From the NCBI GenBank assembly GCA_023398335.1, contig JAEWSJ010000002.1, positions 1-64,000 of the forward strand: DNA of 64,000 nucleotides, read 5' to 3'. Below the pieces are notes generated by a model. It saw only the letters and a list, made by a program, of their open reading frames with translations, ran no database searches and was not told where the DNA came from. Made by a program: the position numbers and the translations under genes. This stretch comes from Bacillota bacterium (lineage in GTDB: Bacteria; Bacillota_I; Bacilli_A; RFN20; CAG-288). Shown one piece after another: positions 8,313 through 16,984 of this stretch. The stretch's first letter is position 1. Each line of letters begins with the position of its first letter.

Positions 8313-11300
8313 AACTTAACAAAGTTTCAATAACATCAAAGAGATCTTCTAAATATTCAGCGGTTTTATAAATGGTAAATGAAAACACTCCTTTACCAAA
8401 TCTACTGTATATTTTTTTGTCGTATTTTCCTAATGAATCGTGTAGTAATAGACCGATATGAGGTATACGAGAATAATCTCCATGCATGGTTATAACATAC
8501 CTATCAATAAGTTCTTCAAATTTATCAACGTATTTTGAAGATAATTCAATTTCAATTTGTTTCTTGAAGAATAGATTTTGCATCTCTTCATCAAATTTTC
8601 CATAAACATCTTCGATCTTATTTCTGTATTTTTCTAAATCACTCATCAATGAAATATCGAACAAATCTCGATAGATATTTATTCGATCTGCTTCAGACGC
8701 ATATGTTGATGGAATATGACTATCAAGTGAGAAAGATAATTCAAATCTTGTTCCAATCTTTTCCTCTTTGGCTTTATCTTGAACCGTTTTTTCTTTCATT
8801 ACTTCTTTAAGTAAATTCATATAGGCTTCATATCCCAGTGAATCAATAAAACCTGCTTGTTCTTTGCCAAGAATATCTCCCGCTCCTCGAATATTCAAAT
8901 CTTGCGTTGCTATTTTATATCCGCTTCCTAATTCAGTGAAATCTTTTAAAGCTTTCAATCTTTTTCGTGAATCTTCATTAAGTGCTAATAAATCCGTGTA
9001 TGTTAAATATGCATAGGCCAAACGTGAAGATCTTCCAACACGACCTTTAATCTGATATAGTTGAGCAAGTCCAAAATTCTGAGCACTCTCTACTATAATT
9101 GTATTGCAATTAGAAACATCTAAGCCCGTTTCAATAATTGTCGTACATACTAAAATATCAACTTTACCTTCGTAAAAATCAGACATTATTTCAGACATAT
9201 ACGAAGGATCCATTTGTCCATGGACTACACTTACTTTAGCCGAAGGAAACATCGCACTCAGATTATCAGAGGTGCGATAAATTGAACTGATACGATTATG
9301 TAAATAATACACTTGTCCTTTACGTCCAAGTTCACGAGATATTACTTCTCTAACCAGATTTTTGTCATGCTTAACAATGTAAGTTTTAATTGGAAGTCTA
9401 TTGAAAGGTGGGTCATTAAGTAACGACAACGAACGTACATTCAAAAGAGACATCTGCAAAGTACGTGGTATTGGAGTGGCAGTTAAAGTAAGAACATCGA
9501 TATTTGTCGTAAGTTCCTTTATCTTTTCTTTATGAGTTACTCCAAATCTCTGCTCTTCATCTACAATCAATAATCCTAAATCATTAAAAACAATATCTTT
9601 AGATAAAATACGATGAGTACCAATAATTAGATGGTATTTTCCTTTTCCTATCTTTTCAATTATTGTCGCTTGATCTTTTTTAGAAACATTACGTGAAAGG
9701 ACGCAAATATTAACTCCAAAACCTTCAAATCTTTTTAAGGCAACTTCATAATGCTGTTTTGCTAATACGGTAGTCGGACACAGTAAAGCAACTTGTTTTC
9801 CTGATAAAATAGCTTTATACGCTGCTCTGAAAGCCACTTCAGTCTTTCCAAATCCCACATCTCCCGCTAAAAGTCTATCCATCGGGTGTGGAGCTTCCAT
9901 ATCTTTTTTAATTTCATTAACCGCTTTTTGTTGAGCAATTGTTAATTCATATGGGAATGCTTTAGCAAATGATTCTTCAAATTCATCATCTTCTTGAAAT
10001 GCGAAACCTGGAGTGCTAGCGCGAATCGCACTAATTTCAATTAACTTATCAGCTAAATATGAAACACGCCCCCTAATCTTCGCCTTTCTTCGAGCCCAAG
10101 AAGAGCCACCTAAAGTATCAATTCGTGGAGCAACACCTTCATGTCCAGAATATTTTCTAATTAATTTATACTTACTAATTGGTACATATAGAAACTGCCC
10201 CTCTCCGGCGTACATTATTTTCAAATACTCAAGTCCGGATATTTCTTGAATTCCCACATACTTACCTATACCTTGTTCTTCATGAACAACATAATCGCCA
10301 TATGCCAAATCTTGATATTTATTAAGAACTTTTGCTTCTTTAAATCTTTTTAAGAAATACGAATTACCTTGAGGAGCACCAAAAATTTCTTTAGATGATA
10401 AAAATATTTTCTTATAATCTTTCAGTAAAAATCCATGCGATAAATCATTTGAGATTACAACGTTATAATCTCCGCTTTCCCCGCTAAGAGAAACAATTTT
10501 ATGTTGATCTTTACATACAGAATAAAAGTTTTCATATTTATTTTCTGAAAGAATGGTTGTTACTTCATAGCCCTCATTTTTTAATTCATCAATCATTCTA
10601 GGTGAGGAATTAACATTGACATATTGATAAGGAATATCCGCCACACTAAGAGACGAATCATCATTAATTACACTAATTAATTTTGCTTCGTATTTTATTT
10701 CGTCAAAAGAGAAGCAAGACATTTCTGAAGGAAGAGCTAAATTTCCGTTTCTCAGTTCGTTAAAATATTGTTTGGCTTCTCGATAATACGATTCTGCAGC
10801 ATATGAAATATCATTAGGTAAATACATATACACCGTATATTCATCAAGGTAATTTAAGACTGAGTTATGCTTACTAATAAAGTACGGAAGGTATCTAGCT
10901 TCAGTTTCGTCAATAGAGTCAACTTCCAACATTGTAATAAAGTTGTTAGTTCTATTAACCAATTCTTCTTTCTCGATAGATTGAGGATTTGATATATGGC
11001 TAAGTTCTTTTTTGATTCGTTCAATCCCACTTTTTATTTCATCTTTTTCAAAAATATTATCAACACATGGAACCACATTCATTTCTCTTATTGAACGATA
11101 AGACATTTCAGTTGCTACGTTAAATTCTCTTATTTCTTCTATTTCATTATCGAAGAATTCTAAACGATATGGATCCTCATTTGATGGAGAATATATATCG
11201 ATTATTTCTCCTCTTTGAGCATATTGGAAAACACTTTCAATCTTATTTGTTTTAGTGTAACCAAGTGAGAGCAAATAATTAACTAAGTCTGTTCTTTCAA

Positions 11301-11733
11301 TAACATCACCCACTTTGATCTTTTTTATTTTTGAGATGAATTTTTCTTTTAAAGATACATCATGAATCAATGAGATAGCGTGAGTTACAAAAATATGTTT
11401 TTTATCTTTATTACAAGTTTCATAGAGAGCGTAAATTCTTTCTTTCAACATTTCCTTTGAAGAAGATATCGCTTCAATTCTAAGGACTTCATCATATGGA
11501 TAAAAAAGGACATCATCTTTATTCACGAAATTTAAAACAAAATCAATAAATGTTTGCGCATCAAATAAAGATGGCAATACAACTGCAATATTTTTATTGT
11601 CATTCAAAAAAGAAGTGGCCACCCCTAAAGCTAAGCCTTCAATTGAATCAGCCGAAAAAGGAAGACCCTCAGAAATCTTTCGTACTTCTTTATCATTAAT
11701 TAAAAAGTTAAATAAAGATCTAATATCGTTCAT
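8293..11733 (-). CDS. mfd: Transcription-repair coupling factor Mfd
   Basis: 1146 residues with the full Mfd layout: a UvrB-like N-terminal region, a CarD-like RNA-polymerase interaction domain (about 474-530, YGDYVVHEEQGIGKYVGI), then a RecG-like translocase. The translocase has Walker A GDVGFGKT (624-631), DEEQ (725-728), TLTATPIPRTL near 750, and the TRG-type region near the C-terminus. It removes stalled RNA polymerase from DNA lesions and recruits UvrA. The start directly abuts the pth stop, so the two are co-transcribed as in Bacillus. No disruption seen. Confidence 0.95.
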   Translation of the reverse strand: MNDIRSLFNFLINDKEVRKISEGLPFSADSIEGLALGVATSFLNDNKNIAVVLPSLFDAQTFIDFVLNFVNKDDVLFYPYDEVLRIEAISSSKEMLKERIYALYETCNKDKKHIFVTHAISLIHDVSLKEKFISKIKKIKVGDVIERTDLVNYLLSLGYTKTNKIESVFQYAQRGEIIDIYSPSNEDPYRLEFFDNEIEEIREFNVATEMSYRSIREMNVVPCVDNIFEKDEIKSGIERIKKELSHISNPQSIEKEELVNRTNNFITMLEVDSIDETEARYLPYFISKHNSVLNYLDEYTVYMYLPNDISYAAESYYREAKQYFNELRNGNLALPSEMSCFSFDEIKYEAKLISVINDDSSLSVADIPYQYVNVNSSPRMIDELKNEGYEVTTILSENKYENFYSVCKDQHKIVSLSGESGDYNVVISNDLSHGFLLKDYKKIFLSSKEIFGAPQGNSYFLKRFKEAKVLNKYQDLAYGDYVVHEEQGIGKYVGIQEISGLEYLKIMYAGEGQFLYVPISKYKLIRKYSGHEGVAPRIDTLGGSSWARRKAKIRGRVSYLADKLIEISAIRASTPGFAFQEDDEFEESFAKAFPYELTIAQQKAVNEIKKDMEAPHPMDRLLAGDVGFGKTEVAFRAAYKAILSGKQVALLCPTTVLAKQHYEVALKRFEGFGVNICVLSRNVSKKDQATIIEKIGKGKYHLIIGTHRILSKDIVFNDLGLLIVDEEQRFGVTHKEKIKELTTNIDVLTLTATPIPRTLQMSLLNVRSLSLLNDPPFNRLPIKTYIVKHDKNLVREVISRELGRKGQVYYLHNRISSIYRTSDNLSAMFPSAKVSVVHGQMDPSYMSEIMSDFYEGKVDILVCTTIIETGLDVSNCNTIIVESAQNFGLAQLYQIKGRVGRSSRLAYAYLTYTDLLALNEDSRKRLKALKDFTELGSGYKIATQDLNIRGAGDILGKEQAGFIDSLGYEAYMNLLKEVMKEKTVQDKAKEEKIGTRFELSFSLDSHIPSTYASEADRINIYRDLFDISLMSDLEKYRNKIEDVYGKFDEEMQNLFFKKQIEIELSSKYVDKFEELIDRYVITMHGDYSRIPHIGLLLHDSLGKYDKKIYSRFGKGVFSFTIYKTAEYLEDLFDVIETLLSFTKETN

Positions 11734-12303
11734 TTATTTAGCTTTCTTCTTATTAAACAATGAAGATGTCTTATCAAAGTTATCTGTCTTTAAGTAATAT
11801 TTTAACGCTAATAGCGCTTCATCTAACGCTTCATCAATTAATACTTGTTCATCCTTTGATGGCTTTCCAAGTACATAATCAACAATTCCAACAGATGGTT
11901 CTCCAGTACCGATTCTTATTCTTTTTATTTTATCAGTGTGTAATAAATCTATAATATTTTGTAATCCTTTTTGTCCACCGGAAGAGCCGTTAGCTCTTAA
12001 TCTAAATCTACCTGGTTCTAAGGATAAATCATCAAGTAAAACAATAATATCATCGCTATCAATCTTAAAATAATCAACAAATTCTTTAACTGATTCTCCA
12101 CTTAAATTCATGTATGTTAAAGGTCTTAATAAATATATCGTGTCTTCCGCTGTAGTAACTTTAGCGTATTCTCCTTTAAAACCTTTTTTAAAGTTGTCAA
12201 CATCCATATCTTCAGCTAACATATCTAATAAGATAAACCCCATATTATGACGCGTTTTTTCATATTCTAATCCAGGATTTCCTAAGCCAACTATTAATTT
12301 CAT
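11734..12303 (-). CDS. pth: Peptidyl-tRNA hydrolase
   Basis: 189 residues; cleaves peptidyl-tRNA released from ribosomes. The family N-terminus GLGNPGLEYEKTRHNMGF carries the catalytic His (about 19), with LTYMNLSGESV near 62-72, DDLSLEPGRFRLRANGSSGG near 91-110 and the catalytic Asp in it. First gene of the pth-mfd operon, diverging from a transporter gene. AAAGGTGC sits upstream of the ATG. Confidence 0.94.
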   Translation of the reverse strand: MKLIVGLGNPGLEYEKTRHNMGFILLDMLAEDMDVDNFKKGFKGEYAKVTTAEDTIYLLRPLTYMNLSGESVKEFVDYFKIDSDDIIVLLDDLSLEPGRFRLRANGSSGGQKGLQNIIDLLHTDKIKRIRIGTGEPSVGIVDYVLGKPSKDEQVLIDEALDEALLALKYYLKTDNFDKTSSLFNKKKAK

Positions 12304-12382
12304 CTTTGCACCTTTTCTATAATATATATATTAACATTTACAATCCAAATACTATATAATAATAACATATTGGAGGGCAACG

Positions 12383-13798
12383 ATGAAACCGAGGAAATCT
12401 AATTCAAGCAAGTTTGGATATTCATTGGGATTATTAGGTCTCGCCTTAATTACACAACTATATCATGGATTTAATCTTAATTATTACGTTGATACATTAG
12501 GAATGACATTGGTTTACGCGACATTATGTCGTGTTATTTTTGTAATTATTGATTCAGTTAACGATATTATTTTTGGTCAACTTTCTGAAAAGACTCATTC
12601 TAAATGGGGCAAAAGAATTCCTTGGCTTGTTGGAGGAGCAATATTTGTTCCTTTGTTTATTTTATTAACCTATGCAGTTGATAAAAGCAATGTTGGTGTA
12701 TTTTCTTCGCTTCAATTATTTCTCTATTACGTTTTAATTTCAGCTATGGTTGAAAACGCATCTACTGTTATGTATGTAAACTATAACGCTTTATTCCCAA
12801 CACTATTTACTTCTACAAATGAAAGAAATAGAACAGCTACCTATAAACACGTCTTCGAACTTGTCGCTATGATTTCATGTTACGTTTTTACTCCTATACT
12901 TGTATCTTATCTCGGCAGTTATTTATACGTAGGCATCATATATTCAGTCATCTATTTCGGATGTATTATCGCGTGCGTTGGCTCTATTAAAATAACTGAT
13001 GAAGTTAAGCAAGAGCATAATGAAAAAACAGATAACAAATATTCTTTTAAAGACACGATTAAAGATTTATTCCACAATCGTCCATTCTTAACCTATAATC
13101 TTGCTCAGTCCTTCTTCGCTTCTATTATGGCTATTGTTGTTTCAATGTACCCGATGTATTGTAAATATACTTTAGGAATAGATTCATCTTTAGCATCTGA
13201 AGCCTGGAAACAAAGTTTAGTCTTAGGTTTATTTTTTGGAACGTTAATTCTATCTATTCCAGGATGGTCATTCTTAATAAAGAAATTTTCTTCACGTAAA
13301 GTATGGGTCTTTGGTTTTGCCTTTATTTCTATTTGTTTATTCTTACTTCTTATTCCACATGATTGGATTAGTGGATCGATAGTAATGTGCCTTGTTGGTC
13401 CATCATTTGGGAGCTTAATAATTTCCCCAGATATGGTTAGTGCTGAATTAATTGATATAGATAAAATTAAACACCGCGTCTCAAGAGAAGCTGTCTTCGG
13501 TAGTATCGCAAATATAATCAATAAATTCTCCGTAATAATTGCTGCTTTAGTCACGGTAATTTTGACATATTCCTTCGGATACCAAAGTGGAGCAAATCCA
13601 GGAGATAATCCCGCCTTAACATTTAAAGTTTTATTCGGGGTTATGCTTCCAACAATATCCGCGTTAGGCTTATTATTTGCTATTTATTATTATCGTATCT
13701 CAAGAAAAGATACTATCCTTTTACACGAACTAAAACGTGCTAATTCTGATGAAACTACTGAAGTTTCAATTAATGAAATCTTAAATGCCAAACTCTAA
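12383..13798 (+). CDS. GPH-type (glycoside-pentoside-hexuronide) MFS transporter
   Basis: 471 residues with about 12 membrane helices. The first cytoplasmic loop has the GPH-family signature (DSVNDIIFGQLSEKTHSKWG, about 53-72, followed by KRIPWL), so it probably imports a sugar or glycoside with a cation. TATTGGAGGGCAACG gives a good ribosome site before ATG 12383. The last 14 bases overlap the following DUF523 gene. No sugar-utilisation enzyme lies nearby, so the substrate cannot be named. Confidence 0.75.
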   Translation: MKPRKSNSSKFGYSLGLLGLALITQLYHGFNLNYYVDTLGMTLVYATLCRVIFVIIDSVNDIIFGQLSEKTHSKWGKRIPWLVGGAIFVPLFILLTYAVDKSNVGVFSSLQLFLYYVLISAMVENASTVMYVNYNALFPTLFTSTNERNRTATYKHVFELVAMISCYVFTPILVSYLGSYLYVGIIYSVIYFGCIIACVGSIKITDEVKQEHNEKTDNKYSFKDTIKDLFHNRPFLTYNLAQSFFASIMAIVVSMYPMYCKYTLGIDSSLASEAWKQSLVLGLFFGTLILSIPGWSFLIKKFSSRKVWVFGFAFISICLFLLLIPHDWISGSIVMCLVGPSFGSLIISPDMVSAELIDIDKIKHRVSREAVFGSIANIINKFSVIIAALVTVILTYSFGYQSGANPGDNPALTFKVLFGVMLPTISALGLLFAIYYYRISRKDTILLHELKRANSDETTEVSINEILNAKL

Positions 13799-14246
13799 GC
13801 CCTACATTTTGGTAAGTTCCTGTATTCTTGGAAATAGAACAAGATACGATGGAGCAAGCAAAAAAAATAGTAACGTCAATAAATTATATGAATACTTCAC
13901 TATAATTCCTATTTGCCCTGAAGTCGACGGTGGTTTATTAATTCCACGTGATCCATGTGAGATAGTTGGCGATAAAATTATTTCTGTCAATGGAAAAGAC
14001 TGCACCAAAGAATATAAAAGCGGTGCAGAAAAAAGTTTAAATCTCGCTTTAAAATACAAAGTAAAATACGCTGTATTAAAAGAAAGTTCACCTTCTTGTG
14101 GAGTTCATAACATTCACGATGGAAAATTTAGCGGTGAAAAAATACCTGGGCAAGGAATAACAACAGAATTGCTAAGCAAGAACCATATTAGAGTGTTTTC
14201 TGATGAAGAAATAGACATTCTCATCTCTTTGTTAAAAACTAATTAA
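13785..14246 (+). CDS. DUF523 family protein
   Basis: 153 residues matching the DUF523 family: VSSCILGNRTRYDGASKKN near the start, CPEVDGGLLIPRDPCEI near 43-59, and KESSPSCGVHNIHDG near 100-114. The conserved cysteines and acidic residues suggest a metal or redox site, but the biochemical role is unknown. It overlaps the transporter gene by 14 bases and is translated with it. Its end overlaps the convergent MBL gene by 8 bases. Confidence 0.82.
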   Translation: MPNSKPYILVSSCILGNRTRYDGASKKNSNVNKLYEYFTIIPICPEVDGGLLIPRDPCEIVGDKIISVNGKDCTKEYKSGAEKSLNLALKYKVKYAVLKESSPSCGVHNIHDGKFSGEKIPGQGITTELLSKNHIRVFSDEEIDILISLLKTN

Positions 14247-15078
14247 CTTTTTTATAAAACAAATTTGCTGAATACATATCGTTATTAAATCCAGTCTCTG
14301 GATTTATTTTTTTTGCAACTTTTACATTATTAAACAGAATTCTCATCTTATCTTCGTTCTTTCGTCCATTTAAAATGTCTTTACATAACGAAACCATTTG
14401 ATTGCATACGTATTTATCACAAGTGAATGGTAAATGAGACAAAATAATATGCTCATATTTACCTTCAGTTCTTTCAATATAAGCTTCTAAGGATTTAACA
14501 TATTCACTAATCTTTAAAGCCTCTGGGAAAAACAAGAAAGTCGAAGGATTACATGAATCACCTAACAAAAGCAATTTATCTTCTTCAATTAATAATGTCA
14601 TCATACCTTTAGTATGCCCTGGTAAGGCATAAGTATGAACATGAATGTCGCCCAAATCAAAGACATCATTATCATTAAGTGAAACAAATTTAACCTTAGA
14701 ATTATCCACATATATATAGGACGAAATATCTTTTTTTACTTTTAGAATCTTATTCGAACTTGAAACATATATTTTTCGAACAAATTTACTCATATGTATC
14801 TTTGCCATAGAAAAATCTTTGCTAGATAAGTATATTTTGTTTGTCCTAAAAGCTCCGCACCCGCCGGCATGATCTACGTGACCATGAGTTAGTACTACTT
14901 CATAAGGATGCAAAACAATAGAGTCAACAATTTCTTTAAAACCTTCAACCCCGCAACATGTATCAATAAGTAATGAACTATTTTTGCCATTAATTACATA
15001 AGAAAATTCATCAGTTGGACCAATGATTCTAAAAATATGTTCATTAACTTTTTCTACTTTATATAAATTATTATTCAT
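14239..15078 (-). CDS. MBL-fold metallo-hydrolase
   Basis: 279 residues. The zinc-binding motif is THGHVDHAGG (near 64-73). Further metal ligands are ALPGHTKGM (His near 155), GDS near 173 and SHLPFT near 214. This is the metallo-beta-lactamase fold of the glyoxalase-II-like group, but the substrate is not apparent. Third gene of the dusB-DeoR-MBL run, beginning 3 bases after the DeoR-type regulator, so it may be the regulator's target or simply co-transcribed. Confidence 0.8.
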   Translation of the reverse strand: MNNNLYKVEKVNEHIFRIIGPTDEFSYVINGKNSSLLIDTCCGVEGFKEIVDSIVLHPYEVVLTHGHVDHAGGCGAFRTNKIYLSSKDFSMAKIHMSKFVRKIYVSSSNKILKVKKDISSYIYVDNSKVKFVSLNDNDVFDLGDIHVHTYALPGHTKGMMTLLIEEDKLLLLGDSCNPSTFLFFPEALKISEYVKSLEAYIERTEGKYEHIILSHLPFTCDKYVCNQMVSLCKDILNGRKNEDKMRILFNNVKVAKKINPETGFNNDMYSANLFYKKVN

Positions 15079-15081
15079 TAT

Positions 15082-15849
15082 TTACTTCTCAGATGACAAA
15101 TCGATTATCTTCATTAAGTCTTTATATTCTTTTGGTGCGTTATCAGTAATAAGGGTTGCTTCAGATAACTTTGCAAAAGTAACTGACCCAATGTTATTGA
15201 ACTTTGAATTATCCGCTAAAATATACACTTTGTAGGTACGAGAAATAGCTTTTCTTTTTATATCAGCTTCAACTGGATCTGGAGTAGTAAATTGCGCTTG
15301 AGAATGAATTCCATTAGTTCCAAAGAATCCCATAGTAAAATTGAACTTATCTAAGAAATCCAAGGCATATCCACCGGTATAGGCATCAGTTGTAAGCTTC
15401 AGCTCTCCACCAGTAACAATAACTCTAAGTTGCTTTAACGCAAGTTTATGAGCAATCTTTGGTGAGTTAGTAACATAATAAGTTTTATTGGATTGAGGCA
15501 AAAAATCAATCATTGCGGCGACTGAAGTCGAAGCATCTAAATAAATAGCAGCGCCTTCAGTAACAAATTCAACAGCTTTTTTAGCAATTTGAATTTTCTT
15601 ATCGTTGTGTTCTTGTTCTCTGAAAAAATAATCCTTATCAAAAACATCAAAATTAATATTTCCGGTGTAATTTAACGCCGTGGCTCCACCATGAACTTTA
15701 TTCAATCTATTAATAGAAGCGAGATATTGCAAATCTCTTCTGATAGTGGATCTCGAAGTAGAGAAATACGAAGCTAAATCTTCAACTTTAACCGCCCCTT
15801 TTTCCTCGACTAATTTTATTATTTCATTTAATCTTGCATCTTGTAACAT
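15082..15849 (-). CDS. DeoR/GlpR-family transcription regulator
   Basis: 255 residues. An N-terminal winged helix-turn-helix (about 6-57, VEDLASYFSTSRSTIRRDLQ) precedes a DeoR C-terminal sugar-phosphate-binding domain with the typical DASTSVAAMI (near 100), VTNSPKIAHKL and GGELKLTTDAYTGG motifs. These regulators usually repress sugar-use genes and release DNA on binding a sugar phosphate. The start is 12 bases from the dusB stop and GAGGAATAAATT precedes the ATG. Its target is unknown. Confidence 0.85.
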   Translation of the reverse strand: MLQDARLNEIIKLVEEKGAVKVEDLASYFSTSRSTIRRDLQYLASINRLNKVHGGATALNYTGNINFDVFDKDYFFREQEHNDKKIQIAKKAVEFVTEGAAIYLDASTSVAAMIDFLPQSNKTYYVTNSPKIAHKLALKQLRVIVTGGELKLTTDAYTGGYALDFLDKFNFTMGFFGTNGIHSQAQFTTPDPVEADIKRKAISRTYKVYILADNSKFNNIGSVTFAKLSEATLITDNAPKEYKDLMKIIDLSSEK

Positions 15850-15861
15850 AATTTATTCCTC

Positions 15862-16821
15862 CTAATATATCTCTAATGCATCTACATATTCTTGATACGA
15901 ACTACATTTAACTAATTTAATCTTTATCTGCTTCATGTTGTCTAAACCCTTTAAATAGAAGCACGCAATTCCTCGCATAACTTCACATGCCATCTTTTCG
16001 CTTTGCATTTCTTCTATAAGTAGCGAAAGATGCTTTAATATATACATCTTTTGTTTACTAAAAGATCTTTGCTCTATTTCTTTTCCTTCTTCTTTAAGAA
16101 TAAGATTCTTAAACATCTCTGGATTCCCAATGGCGTTTCTTCCAATCATATAGGCATCAGCGTGGGTAATCTCTTTTACTTCATCGATATTATCAAGAGA
16201 AATATCACCATTAGCAATAATTGGAATATTAACGGCTTCTTTGATTTCTCGAATCATGTCGTAATGAACCGGTCCAGAAAACATCTCTTTACGTGTTCTT
16301 CCATGAACCGCAATCGCCTTAACTCCCGCTTGTTCAATTCGTTTAACTAATGATAGGTAATTAAGATGATTCATATCAATACCAAGTCTTATTTTAACAA
16401 TTACAGGCTTAGAAGATATCTTACACATCGCTTCAAGTAAATCAATCAATTCGTCTTCTCTATTTAGCCACGAAGATCCTGCCCCTTGTTTATATACTTT
16501 AGGAACTGGACATCCAATATTAAAATCTAGAAAATCATAATAGGCTTCCTTCTCAACAATTTTAATAGCTTGGAGAACTGTTTCTTTATCTCCACCAAAT
16601 AGTTGAAGAGCGACCGGCACTTTCTCCTTATGTAACGGAAGCATTAACTTGGTCTTTTTTGATTCATATACAAGAGCGTTACACGAAATCATCTCAGTAT
16701 AGGTTAATGAGCAGCCATTATCAGCGGCTAAACTCCGCATCGCGTAGGAAGTATAGCCCGCTAAAGGAGCTTGTACATATACAGATGATAATTTAATTCC
16801 AGCAATTTCAAAAATGTTCAT
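15862..16821 (-). CDS. dusB: tRNA-dihydrouridine synthase
   Basis: 319-residue FMN-dependent TIM-barrel enzyme reducing uridine in tRNA D-loops. Visible motifs: QAPLAGYTSYAMRSLAADNG at the start, VALQLFGGD, the catalytic-region DFNIGCPVPKVYKQGAGSS (Cys near 100), VKIRLG, AVHGRTRKEMFSG and ANGDI, then DAYMIGRNAIGNP. It is the first gene of its operon. DusB is the usual Firmicute paralogue; choosing between Dus types from motif alone is uncertain. Confidence 0.9.
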   Translation of the reverse strand: MNIFEIAGIKLSSVYVQAPLAGYTSYAMRSLAADNGCSLTYTEMISCNALVYESKKTKLMLPLHKEKVPVALQLFGGDKETVLQAIKIVEKEAYYDFLDFNIGCPVPKVYKQGAGSSWLNREDELIDLLEAMCKISSKPVIVKIRLGIDMNHLNYLSLVKRIEQAGVKAIAVHGRTRKEMFSGPVHYDMIREIKEAVNIPIIANGDISLDNIDEVKEITHADAYMIGRNAIGNPEMFKNLILKEEGKEIEQRSFSKQKMYILKHLSLLIEEMQSEKMACEVMRGIACFYLKGLDNMKQIKIKLVKCSSYQEYVDALEIY

Positions 16822-16940
16822 TATTTATTTCTCTCTATTAAATATAACCATATTTAGACATAAATTGCTATCTATTTGCGTATTATTTGCGCATTAATAT
16901 AAAAGTATATGGCAAAACACGCATTAACTGAATTAAGTAT

Positions 16941-16978
16941 TAAAAAAACCTTTCCATATAAATATATAGAAAGGTTTA
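16941..16978 (-). terminator. Terminator of ftsH
   Basis: A 9-bp stem (16946-16954 with 16969-16977) followed, on the minus strand, by seven T bases. It lies a few bases after the ftsH stop codon. Confidence 0.88.
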
Positions 16979-16984
16979 TTAATC

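Noticed and set aside
13105..13554. Antisense open frame of 149 codons within the GPH transporter
   Set aside because: Shadow of hydrophobic coding sequence; no ribosome site, no family features.
16860..16900. Direct repeat TATTTGCG (two copies) before dusB as an operator
   Set aside because: Two short AT-rich copies are not enough to claim a site.
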